Origin: Entamoeba invadens IP1
Lineage: Eukaryota > Evosea > Mastigamoebida > Endamoebidae
DNA: 64,000 nucleotides
Assembly (NCBI RefSeq): GCF_000330505.1
Contig: NW_004191847.1
Location: 96,834-160,833 of the forward strand
Direction: 5' to 3'
Below are positions 48,685 to 57,570 of this stretch, piece by piece. A program made the translations under genes and the position numbers. The notes under the pieces were generated by a model. The model searched no databases, was not told the origin of the DNA, and worked only from the letters and a program-made list of their open reading frames with translations. Each line of letters opens with the position of its first letter. Positions within the stretch are counted from its first letter, which is position 1.

Positions 48685-49441
48685 TTAGCAATAACAATAT
48701 TTAGGAGTGACAGAGTCATACAAAGAAACTATATTTACCCTTTTATCAGGATAACTAAACTCTCCTTTTGGAAAAGCTGCTTTAAAAAAGACTTCATTAA
48801 TACCCTCTCCAGTGTATGAAGAACAGAAAACAAGGGGATATCCGACTCGTTCAGCATATCTTATACCTTCTTCATCAGTAACCACTTTCTCAAGATCACA
48901 CTTATTTGCAACAAGAACAATTGAGACATCACCGCCTCTTTCTTTTGTGGTCAAGTCGATCCAATAGTCCAAACTTTTGAAACTATTACGAGAAGTTACG
49001 TCGTAGACGATTATTGCACCTTTTGCGTCACGAAAGTACAATGAATCACATTCTCTGTATTTTTCTTCTCCATATGTATCAGTCAATTCTAAATTGATTG
49101 TATACTTTGGTGTTTTTCTGTGTGTTACTCATGATAATATTTTGATTTATTATTCGAATTATTAATAAATGTTTAATTTTTAATACAAACATCACTTGAT
49201 ATGGAAAATATACTCTTATAGAAGCATGTTCGTGATTATCAAAGTAGTGTAAATAAAATCTGATGAGCATACAAGTTTTTCCTAATAGTTAAAAGTTTGT
49301 TTAATGTAAAATTTAGTTATAAAAAAATACAAAGTAGTGATTTTATCATTTACCAAAAACCTGGTTTATATACACTCGAAGCATACCTACTTCATAATCC
49401 CCCAACATAACAACTTTAAACTTTCTGTCTGTGTATTCCAT
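48685..49441 (-). CDS. Ras/Rab-like small GTPase with two introns
   Basis: The spliced protein is 192 residues. Exon 1 is 49441-49387, exon 2 49281-49191 and exon 3 49117-48685. Joining exon 1 to exon 2 restores the P-loop GDYEVGKT. Intron 1 runs GTATGC...ATTAG and intron 2 GTTTGT...CACAG; the second acceptor is inferred from frame, since the next TAG acceptor would break the frame. Later motifs are DTYGEE in place of the usual DTAGQE, NKCD for guanine specificity and CSSYTG at the G5 position. The C-terminus ends CYC, a CXC-type geranylgeranylation signal, so it is probably membrane attached like Rab proteins. The Tyr in the G3 motif and the divergent switch I suggest unusual GTP hydrolysis or effector choice. 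Confidence 0.85.
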
Positions 49442-50273
49442 GAATATATTAACAAATAAAAGTTTTTGTATTTTTTGGTTAAAACAGGTTGTTGTTATGG
49501 GAATTATATTCTATGTTCTTAAAGGAACTTTGAAAATCGAATTACAAAATAAAAAAAATTAATGTAAATTTGGGTTTATCATTTAAAATAGTATTAATAT
49601 ATAACAAATATGTTACGATTTTTCCTTGTTAATCGAACTAATGTTTCTTGTAATCTCGCCATATTTAGCAATTTCAAAAGATGTTAGATAATAAAAATTT
49701 TAAATATTTAAAATTATATTATAATAAAAAACATAACAGGCAATTGAAATAACTAACTATAATATGACCACAAGAACTAAAAACATCTTTGCATTGGTTT
49801 GCTTTTTAGTTAATTCAACTTGAAAAAAATAATAGATATGGTAAACTGCGAATTTGGAGCAAAAATCGTATGTAATCAAATAAAGTATTTTAAAATGATA
49901 TTATTATAGTTTAGTAAATCAAATACTTTTAATTAAGTTGTCTAAAATTGTATGTTTTGTGTTTTTATCATTCAAAAATGGAAAATTCTTGTTGTGTATT
50001 TGTTTGAATAACAAAAAAGTAATTTTTAATTTAAAGATGAAATAATATTTTTGTTATTTTTTTCATTTGAATTTAAAAATCATTTACATATTTTACTATT
50101 GTCTTGATAAATTAATATTATTATATCGAACAGTTATAAGAAATTTAATAGTTTGCCAGATTCATTTAGTTTATAAAAGAAAGTAATGGTAGAGGAGTAT
50201 AAATACGAATGATTTATCAATAACCCACAATGTTTCAAATTAAAGATTGTACCATTTTTAAGAAATATTATAA
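49442..50273. other. AT-rich intergenic region
   Basis: There is no gene. The spacer lies upstream of the small GTPase (transcribed leftward) and of the tRNA gene (transcribed rightward). Confidence 0.5.
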
Positions 50274-50352
50274 GGGGATCTAGTATAACGGCAGTGCGGT
50301 CTTTCCTCATTACAAATGAAAGAAGAATGTTGGTTCAACTCCAACGATCCTC
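50274..50352 (+). tRNA. tRNA gene, enlarged anticodon arm, anticodon unresolved
   Basis: The ends GGGGATC (50274-50280) and GATCCTC (50346-50352) pair over 7 bp with one G-U. The A box TAGTATAACGG and B box GGTTCAACTCC fit the RNA polymerase III consensus. The T arm GTTGG/CCAAC (50329-50345) is perfect with a 7-base loop. The D stem is GTAT/GTGC. Between D stem and T arm there are 31 bases, about 8 more than a standard tRNA needs. The clear stem CTTTC/GAAAG encloses a 12-base loop, CTCATTACAAAT. This suggests a small intron or insert. TAC (Val) or CAT (Met) could be the anticodon. A T6 run follows at 50354. Confidence 0.75.
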
Positions 50353-50353
50353 A

Positions 50354-50359
50354 TTTTTT
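50354..50359 (+). terminator. RNA polymerase III T-run terminator
   Basis: Six T residues begin one base after the discriminator base of the tRNA, as expected for pol III termination. Confidence 0.7.
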
Positions 50360-50506
50360 ATTTCAAACAAAAAAAATTATAAAATTTTTAAAACTGAAAT
50401 CGTTGCTAATATAAATTGGCAATAACGATAATACATTTTATTCCCATTTTGTGTCACTGGGATGTACCATACCATATATTAAAAAAAATCAATCAAAAAT
50501 TGGAAA

Positions 50507-51136
50507 TTATCCTGTTTTACTCCTGTCACCAAGACTTGTATGTGATGTTATGTTAAAGTTCTCTAATATTGGATACCCATATGGAAATTTAACACGTGAG
50601 ACACCTGTGTTTCCAAGCTTGATATTGTGATATGCTTTTGGTTCCAATTTGAGCAGTCCTAAAATTGCGCATTTAATCCATGCGCCATGTGATACGACTA
50701 CAATCCGTTTACCTTCATTTTCATGACAGATGTTGAGGAGGACCTCTGCGTTCTTTTCCTCCCAATATCTGATGCTTTTCCCAGTGTCACCAATTGGAAG
50801 ACCATCTTCCCCACGACAGAACTTCTTATAATTTTCATCAGTCAAATCTTCAAAGCGTTTTCCTTCCCAATTTCCAAATGGAACTTCGCGAAATTTGTCA
50901 TCGATGATGATTGGAAATTTGCCATTGGAAATTGCTTTGGCGGTGTCTAATGCACGTTGAAGAGGAGAGGTGTAAATCACATCAAAACTATTTGTTAATG
51001 ATTCGGAAACTTCAACGGCTTGTAAACGGCCATTGGATGACAAAGGAATGTCTGTGCATCCTTGGATAAAGCCACTCAAGTTCCATTCTGTTTCTCCGTG
51101 GCGAACAAGTATGAGTTCCGTTAATGAATTCATCAT
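50507..51136 (-). CDS. Histidine phosphatase family (phosphoglycerate mutase-like)
   Basis: This is an intact 209-residue member of histidine phosphatase branch 1. It has the catalytic LVRHGETEWN near the N-terminus, the acidic REVPFGNWEG segment in the middle and VVSHGAW with the second catalytic His near residue 150. Its length fits broad-specificity phosphatases and cofactor-dependent phosphoglycerate mutase-like (CobC/GpmB-type) proteins. It is shorter than classical 2,3-bisphosphoglycerate mutases, so a phosphatase role is at least as likely as a glycolytic one. The start is the first of two tandem ATG codons at 51136. A GAAC element lies just upstream. No intron is seen. Confidence 0.9.
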   Translation of the reverse strand: MMNSLTELILVRHGETEWNLSGFIQGCTDIPLSSNGRLQAVEVSESLTNSFDVIYTSPLQRALDTAKAISNGKFPIIIDDKFREVPFGNWEGKRFEDLTDENYKKFCRGEDGLPIGDTGKSIRYWEEKNAEVLLNICHENEGKRIVVVSHGAWIKCAILGLLKLEPKAYHNIKLGNTGVSRVKFPYGYPILENFNITSHTSLGDRSKTG

Positions 51137-51160
51137 TCAGTTTGTATGAAGTTCTGTTTT
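51137..51160 (-). promoter_or_regulatory. GAAC element of the histidine phosphatase gene
   Basis: On the minus strand GAACTTCATACAAACTGA (51154-51137) leads straight into the ATG. GAAC followed closely by TTCA recurs upstream of the genes at 55899 and 60855. Confidence 0.5.
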
Positions 51161-51686
51161 GTTTTGGAAATAAATATTATATTATTTTTTTAATAAATAT
51201 ATTAGTAAATATGGTTGAACAAAAGTTATAATGTAATTAACAATTAATAATTTGATAATAAACATTATATAATAATAAATTGTATTATTTTGATTGTACT
51301 TTTTTTTAGTAATTATTATAAACTATTAATTTCATATTAATAACAAATAAATTATTTTTTTATAATTATAAATATAATAACATAATAAATTAAAAATATA
51401 ATACTTTATGAAAAAATATTTATAGTTTCTCTAGAAATATACTTTTTTAATTTATTTAATAAAATATTAAAACCAATAAAACAATAAAAAAATATAATAA
51501 ACAAGCACTTTAAAACCCGATAAATAATTATCGGGTCAACAACAATAATTTTCGACCAAATATTAATTTATTATTTAATTAGTTATATTTATGGGATGCT
51601 CCTCCGTCGCATCCCTCCATTTTTTTTTCATAAAGTCAGTCTGGTAACGGGACTTACATAGACCACCACCACCTTAAACAAAAAAA
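51161..51686. other. AT-rich spacer
   Basis: It contains simple A/T sequence without a gene. It ends at the TA preceding the foldback element. Confidence 0.5.
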
Positions 51687-51688
51687 TA

Positions 51689-52327
51689 TTTGCCGCGATT
51701 GTTTTTTGAAGGGAGTCCACTTTTCAGCCATTGTTTGTGCGTCCCCTGTCACCCACTTTCCTTGTCCGTACTGTGTGGACGCGGATGTGGTTCCCCCCCG
51801 CTTGCGGGGGGGTCAGGGGGGGATCCGCGCCAAGGGAGGACTTGGAAAGTGGGTGAAACGATGCACAAACAGACTGTATGAGTGCGTCTTCAGAGCCTTC
51901 TTTTCAATGCTCCGTCTCACTTGGTTTCCACTGACTCGAGGTGATTTTTGGCATTTCGTCTAAATATAGAATACGATTACTATTTTTAATAATATTTTAA
52001 TTATAATTATAGTAAATAGGAAACTGGGAAAATATTATGTCTGTTCCCGAAATCAAGAAATGTGAAAAATTCACCTCAAGTTAGTGAAAACCAAGTGAGA
52101 CGGAGCATTGAAAAGAAGGCTCTGAAGACGCACTCATACAGTCTGTTTGTGCATCGTTTCACCCACTTTCCAAGTCCTCCCTTGGCGCGGATCCCCCCCT
52201 GACCCCCCCGCAAGCGGGGGGGAACCACATCCGCGTCCACACAGTACGGACAGGGAAAGTGGGTGACATGGGGACGCGCAAACAGTGGCTGAAAAGTGGA
52301 CTCACTTCAAAAAACAATCGCGGCAAA
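51689..52327. mobile_element. 639-bp GC-rich foldback element with nested palindromes
   Basis: The left arm (about 51689-51950) and right arm (about 52068-52327) are almost perfect inverted copies of about 260 bp separated by about 115 AT-rich bases. The outer ends read TTTGCCGCGATTG and its inverse, with TA outside each (51687-51688 and 52328-52329). Each arm is itself palindromic: CACCCACTTTCC and its inverse flank a core in which GTGGACGCGGAT is followed by CCCCCCGCTTGCGGGGGG and ATCCGCGC. The DNA can thus fold into a large hairpin or cruciform with side arms. GC content is far above the surroundings. The 63-85-codon frames across it read through palindrome and are not genes. Confidence 0.88.
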
Positions 52328-52329
52328 TA

Positions 52330-53598
52330 CTTTATTTTGATAAACGGATGGGAAAGGAAAGTGTCAAATATTTTTAAATAAATGGTCTTCTCTCTTTTTT
52401 CACTTTTACTTTTTATTATTTTAATATTTTATTATTAATTTATAATAATTATTACCACAGCTTTCAATAGTTTGTAATAACACGATATTTAGAAAATCTT
52501 TTAAATACGATTTAAATGTTATATTTTAATGTATAAAAACCGTGAAAAAAATGTAATCTTACAATATAAGAATCTCGAAATAATCAAACATAATTATTTT
52601 AAGCAGTCAGAAAAAATTAGAAAAAAAGACTGAATATTGAGAATCAAAAAATGTAAATATTGAAAAAAACTGTCCTAATATTCCCGAATTTAGCTCGATG
52701 TTTAAGCTGTTGTAAGCTCGATATTAGATTTTATGACCCCCTCATAAAATTTGAAAAGTTTTGATTAGACTGAAATTTTTTTGGTAATGTTAATTTGAGA
52801 AAAAACATCAATAACACTGAATTATATTTAATTTGCATAATTTACTACCAAGATTAGTTAAATTATATTAAATTATAATACTTACATTTCCAGTTTTTTA
52901 TAATCATAACATGTTACATTCATTTCATGTTTGATTTATTTTAATATAATTATAAGTTAAAGTTATAAATAATTAATTTATCAATAACACTTTATATAAT
53001 TAGTGTAATAAACCTTGTAATCTTAGAATGTTTTTTATTGTTTTTTACAATATTTCATATTAGTTTTTGAAGATTATTTATTATCATAAGAACTAAAGCA
53101 GTTTAAAAAATGAATTCAATTAAAACGCCGTTCAATATGTAAACTTCAATTTAAAGTCAATTTGTATGGTGTTAAACATAAATTAATTTGTTATTAATTT
53201 TTACTATTTTATATTCATTTCAAAAATAATATAATTAAATAATTAAAATAGTACTTTAGTATTTTTTGATTCTTCCTTGAGTTTTGTCTGTATGTATGTA
53301 TGCTCAAACAGATACCTTTTTATTTTTGGATATTAAGTTATGTTTATGAATTATTCCTTAAAATTAGTAGTAAAATTAATTATATAAAAATTATAAATTT
53401 ATAGTTTAGAGGTTTATTAGAATTGTTATAGTAAATTATGGTATATTATTATAGTAAATTATAGAATTTGTTAGCGGCTTGAAATAGAACAACTACCAAT
53501 TATGAATTTATTAATTAAAAACAACTATAACCAGAAAAAAAATAAATTTTACATAAATAATATATAGAGGAAATAATATATAGAGGATAAACAGTGAT
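52330..53598. other. AT-rich intergenic region
   Basis: There is no gene. Small features are a repeated AGCTCGAT around 52693-52722 and a tandem AATATATAGAGGA at about 53558-53586, just before the direct repeat. Confidence 0.5.
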
Positions 53599-53808
53599 AT
53601 ATTCCCATAATTTTAAAATAAATAAACACAACAAAACTCAAAGATATTATTAAATATTTAATGCGGTTATTTCAATCCTATACATTGTTTGTATGGAATT
53701 TTCCTTAACTTGCAAGAATTTGTTTTCAATAGAATCGTGTTGTTATTCAATACGATTTACTTAAAACGGATATTATAGTTTTTCGATTGTTTTTAATTTA
53801 TATTATTA
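53599..53808 (+). repeat. 210-bp direct repeat, left copy
   Basis: It matches 55523-55737 in the same orientation with few changes. Both start ATATTCCCATAAT, include AATGCGGTTATTTCAATCCT and GGAATTTTCCTTAACTTGCA, and end in ATTGTTTTTAATTTATAT. The copies bracket about 1.7 kb holding two nested inverted-repeat elements. The pair could be the ends of a larger element or a local duplication. Confidence 0.85.
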
Positions 53809-54131
53809 AATTAAGGGCATGACACTGGATTGGCGTTTTTAGTGAATTGGTGTATTAATAGAAAAAATAGACTGAAATATCGGGCACCAAAAAATTGAAA
53901 AAAATAAAATTTTAAAAAAATAAGAGATCGATTATGCCAAAAAGGCTCTTTATCCAAATAATACCCATTCTTTTTCATGGAGAAGATTGGTGATAAATTA
54001 CCTAAACGTGTTTATTTGCCAAGACCGAAACATTTAAAAAATTCGTAAAAAATAGTATTGTTTTCACGTTTTTAAACACAAGTATGTTTTTTTATATCTT
54101 TCGAGATAATTTTTTGTTTTGTTTTTTTATT

Positions 54132-55046
54132 TTTTATAACGGTATCATATAAATGATCTTGTTAATGATACATTGTAATGATGAGTCATTTACACTCTGA
54201 TCCACAATATGTATTCCGATATTCCAAGTATAGTTTTATGTTGGTAGTTGAATTAAAAGTATAGTAAAACAAAAAATGGAGAATTTGAAATAAATTTGGG
54301 TTATTTTTTTCAAAATTTTGGGAGATCATCCTAAAAAGTTGCGGTGGATGGATCGATTTAGGTGGATAAGTTACAACAGCCACAATTAATTCTATCACTT
54401 CAGGATTATTGGTTAATGGGATTTTTGACGTTTTCAACAAAAACTAAAAAAGATATCGGTATAATAAGTAAATAACACCGACTTTAATTATATATGTATA
54501 TTATATATATAAATATATAATTATATATACAGATACCTGAAAAACCGACCGGCACAGAAAAAACGACCGGCAAACTATAAAAATGGTTTCTAAAAACTAT
54601 TTAATAGTTTTTTTAATACAAAATTTGAAAAAACAGGACAAAAAACTAAAAACTATAATATACTATAAATTTATGGTTTGCCGGTCGTTTTTTCTGTGCC
54701 GGACTATTTTTCGGGTATCTGTATATATATACTTTAATTATATATATAGTTAAGTTTTACAAAAAGAAATTAACTTTGTTTTTAACAAAAAAATATGGAT
54801 GATTAACCCATCCACAGAAATCGATCCATCCACCTCAACTTTTTAGGATGATCTCCCAAAATTTTGAAAAAAATAACCCAAATTTATTTCAAATTCTCCA
54901 TTTTTTGTTTTACTATACTTTTAATTCAACTACCAACATAAAACTATACTTGGAATATCGGAATACATATTGTGGATCAGAGTGTAAATGACTCATCATT
55001 ACAATGTATCATTAACAAGATCATTTATATGATACCGTTATAAAAA
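54132..55046. repeat. ~0.9-kb inverted repeat with ~240-bp arms
   Basis: The left arm (about 54132-54375) and right arm (about 54808-55046) are nearly perfect inverted copies, both containing TAACGGTATCATATAAATGA, GGAATACATATTGTGGATCA (in one orientation) and GGTGGATGGATCGATTT at the inner edge. The spacer of about 430 bases contains a smaller TIR element. An 84-codon frame in the left arm (54186-54440, minus strand) is largely mirrored in the right arm, so it is repeat sequence, not a supported gene. Confidence 0.85.
54529..54722. mobile_element. ~195-bp MITE nested in the inverted repeat
   Basis: The ends are inverted repeats of about 50 bp: CAGATACC(T/C)GAAAAA, then CCGGCACAGAAAAAACGACC and GGCAAAC. 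They are flanked by TA-rich sequence, which hides any target duplication. There is no coding capacity. It lies in the spacer of the larger inverted repeat and so probably inserted into it. Confidence 0.75.
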
Positions 55047-55522
55047 ACAATTTAAAAAAAAACAGTTTTGTTTTGATATTTTTGGTGTGTTATTTAACGA
55101 GTTGTTTTTTTAATAACGAGCAAATATTAACTAACAAATTTTATTTGAATCAATGTATTTAATTAAGTAAAAAATTAACGATATTGTTGATAAAATAGCG
55201 TGTAAATTAAAAAAATGTTAAATTAAAATAATAATGTTAATAAAAGTGTTATTTTTAACAAATCAAATGATAAAAAATGTTGTTGTTATGCGGTAGATTA
55301 CACCATTTGGTGATATTATTTTTTTTAATTTTTTATTATTTGCAAATAAATGCTTTTGTTTTAATGACAAAATTGACTTTATTTTACTAAAAAATATTTG
55401 TATTCAGAAAAAAAGAATTTATCCACTGGATGAGCGTCTATCCAGTGGATAGAAGTCCATAACTAGTACACCCTAAATAAAAAAACACCCAAAAAATATC
55501 TTAAAATAATTTATCAACCAAC

Positions 55523-55737
55523 ATATTCCCATAATATAAAATAAAATAAACACAACAAAACTCAAAGATATTATTAAATATTTAATGCGGTTATTTCAAT
55601 CCTATACATTGTTTGTATGGAATTTTCCTTAACTTGCAAGAATTTGTTTTCAATACAGTCGTGTTGTTATTCAATACGATTTATCTAAAACGGATATTAT
55701 AATTATAGTTTTTCTATTGTTTTTAATTTATATAATT
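55523..55737 (+). repeat. 210-bp direct repeat, right copy
   Basis: This is the second copy of the repeat at 53599-53808. It differs by a few substitutions and a short insertion (AATTATAG near 55700). It ends about 100 bases before the promoter of the longin-like gene. Confidence 0.85.
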
Positions 55738-55841
55738 ATTACAATAATAATATAACTAGTTTATTTTTAACAATCAATTAGTATATGATACTAGTTTAAT
55801 TATAATAACATATATTAAGTTTTCAAAGTAACAAAGAACTC

Positions 55842-55887
55842 ATATTTAAACTATTTCACAAATAAAGACTTTTCTAAAACTCTGAAC
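55842..55887 (+). promoter_or_regulatory. TATTTAAA box and GAAC element
   Basis: ATATTTAAAC at 55842-55851 matches the Entamoeba TATA-like box. GAACTTCAAATTG at 55884-55896 combines the GAAC element with an initiator-like TTCA just before the ATG at 55899. Confidence 0.6.
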
Positions 55888-55898
55888 TTCAAATTGCA

Positions 55899-56420
55899 AT
55901 GGTCAAATTTATTATTCACCATAACGTAGAGGGCACCACAATTTACTTTTCTCAGTTTTATCAAACGAACATCCAGTCCCGCAAGTTAGAAGCGTTAATG
56001 GAAATCATCACTGCTCACTTAAAAACCGACCAAGAACGAGAGGGTCCTTCTCCTTCTGACATTCTTCGGTTTTCAACGTACACGATAGAGAGTCAAGAGT
56101 ATTCCGTCTCGTCTCTTAAACCACTTCAAGAGGAGTTTGAAGGTGTTCAAATATTGTATTGTGAAGTGGGTGGCATAGTAATAACACTTGGTCTTCATGA
56201 AAATGACAGTGTCTTTGTAGCTCAGAACTTTGTGACGAATTGGGTGTCTGCACTCAAGAAGTTGTACAAAACTAACCTCCTCAATAACATCTACGACAAA
56301 ACTGACGAACTTCTTGCATACCTCGACAAACTACTTCCTCTTGGAAATCTGTTACTCATCAACCAATCGTACATCGAGTACTTAAAAACAGAAGCGACAA
56401 ACTTAACACGGGCAATGTAA
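55899..56420 (+). CDS. Longin / adaptor sigma-subunit-like protein
   Basis: This is an intact 173-residue protein. The start MVKFIIHHNVEGTTIYFSQF resembles the first strands of longin-fold proteins such as adaptor-complex sigma subunits and zeta-COP. The middle has LYCEVGGIVITLGL followed by NDSVFVAQNFVTNWVSALKK. This corresponds to the strand, then the helix containing NFV, of sigma subunits, and LLNNIYDKTDELLAYLDKLL fits the following helices. Overall similarity is low, so a specific complex cannot be named. A vesicle-coat or trafficking role is inferred. The gene is convergent with the next one, with stops only 7 bases apart. It has a good TATTTAAA/GAAC promoter and no intron. Confidence 0.75.
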   Translation: MVKFIIHHNVEGTTIYFSQFYQTNIQSRKLEALMEIITAHLKTDQEREGPSPSDILRFSTYTIESQEYSVSSLKPLQEEFEGVQILYCEVGGIVITLGLHENDSVFVAQNFVTNWVSALKKLYKTNLLNNIYDKTDELLAYLDKLLPLGNLLLINQSYIEYLKTEATNLTRAM

Positions 56421-56427
56421 TCATCAA

Positions 56428-57215
56428 TTATGAATTTTTAAGTTTCTCCTTGTTTTCTTGTTGTTTCAATTGGAGCGTCTTTTTCCCAACATTACTCCAC
56501 ACGTAGAAGATCAACGGAACGTGGAAGGCATAGTAAAACACACTCAAGTCAATCGCCAACACGTCTTTAAACATCTTTGAATGAATATATTGTATTAGTA
56601 AGAAGTGAAACAAACGATGAAGAACTGTAACAAAATATAACACAGTGAAACATATCGGAAAGTCTTTGAATGTGAAGGTGGGTTAAAGAGAGAAAACACC
56701 GCTATGACGACGTAAGGAAGTAATAAGACCGCGTTTGTGTCGAAGAAAGAATAAGCCATTTGGTACAAGTTGTTGAGTATCAAACACGCGATATATCCAA
56801 AAATGTTCAATTTCACATTGAAAAAGAAGAACGCGAGAAGGAAAAGTCCAGACATGAAGACCACTCCCAATTGGACAAGATCAAGCAATGGAAGGGGCAA
56901 CACAAAAAGTCGTGTTAAGGACTGACAGAAGAACATTGCAGACAAACAGAGGAGTGATGGGATAATTCGCCATCTCTTAAACGAGATAAACACAAGTGTA
57001 AAAGTGAATACTGCAACAAAGAAACAGACTAGAGCGGGCCACAAGTTTAATTGAAGTCTCATAAAGTCCATATAACTCTCCGGCGGATTTTTCTTCATTT
57101 CTTTGAGAAAATTGAAAATCCGCAGTAACTTTGTTTCTACGTGGTCTCCGCTTTGTGGTTCAAAGAATGCGAGTGAGATGATATCATTCAATTGTTCTGG
57201 AGTCTTTGTATTCAT
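56428..57215 (-). CDS. Multi-pass membrane protein with a 41-nt intron
   Basis: The ATG is at 57215. Exon 1 (57215-56616) has exactly 200 codons and exon 2 (56574-56428) has 48 plus stop. The proposed 41-base intron starts GTTTGTTTC, contains TTACTAATAC and ends CAAAG. The unspliced frame would stop at TAA about 20 bases in. The end in AAG rather than TAG is unusual, so a frameshift is the alternative. The protein has a soluble N-terminus of about 55 residues, then about six or seven hydrophobic segments (for example ALVCFFVAVFTFTLVFISF and LGVVFMSGLFLLAFFFF), and a short basic tail with KEKLKNS. I do not recognise the family. Confidence 0.75.
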
Positions 57216-57570
57216 CACTTACTATGTGACTTTCTATTTGATAGTTTATTATAGTTATTTTATAGTTGTTTTTATAGTTAAATAATAGTTATTTTAGTAA
57301 TTATTAAAAATTGTATTATAGTTCAATCATAGTTCTATTATAGTTCTATTATAATTAGTTTATAATTATTATAAATTGATTTTTATTATTATAAAATTGT
57401 TTTATAGTTATATTATAGTTATATTTTTGTTATATTATAGTTATATTATAATTATTATATAACTCTATTATGGTTATTTTATAGTTAATTGTTACATAGA
57501 ATTAAAAACCAATAAAAATAGCAATATTATAAACAAGAAGTCCTTTTCTTGGCTACTGAAAAAAAGACTT
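57216..57570. repeat. Low-complexity TATAGTTAT-rich tract
   Basis: Between about 57235 and 57490 the sequence is built from imperfect repeats of TATAGTTNTATTATAGT. It lies between the 5' end of the membrane-protein gene and the 3' end of the PP2C-like gene. It is probably a simple-sequence expansion. Confidence 0.6.

Noticed and set aside
51690..51963. 63- and 85-codon frames in the GC-rich element
   Set aside because: They read across palindromic repeat DNA and are not conserved in the mirrored arm as a gene would be.
54186..54440. 84-codon minus-strand frame
   Set aside because: Most of it is duplicated in the right arm of the inverted repeat; it is repeat sequence without a known domain.
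53599..55737. Direct repeats considered as LTRs of a retrotransposon
   Set aside because: The interior has no reverse transcriptase, protease or primer-binding site and the repeats lack TG...CA ends.
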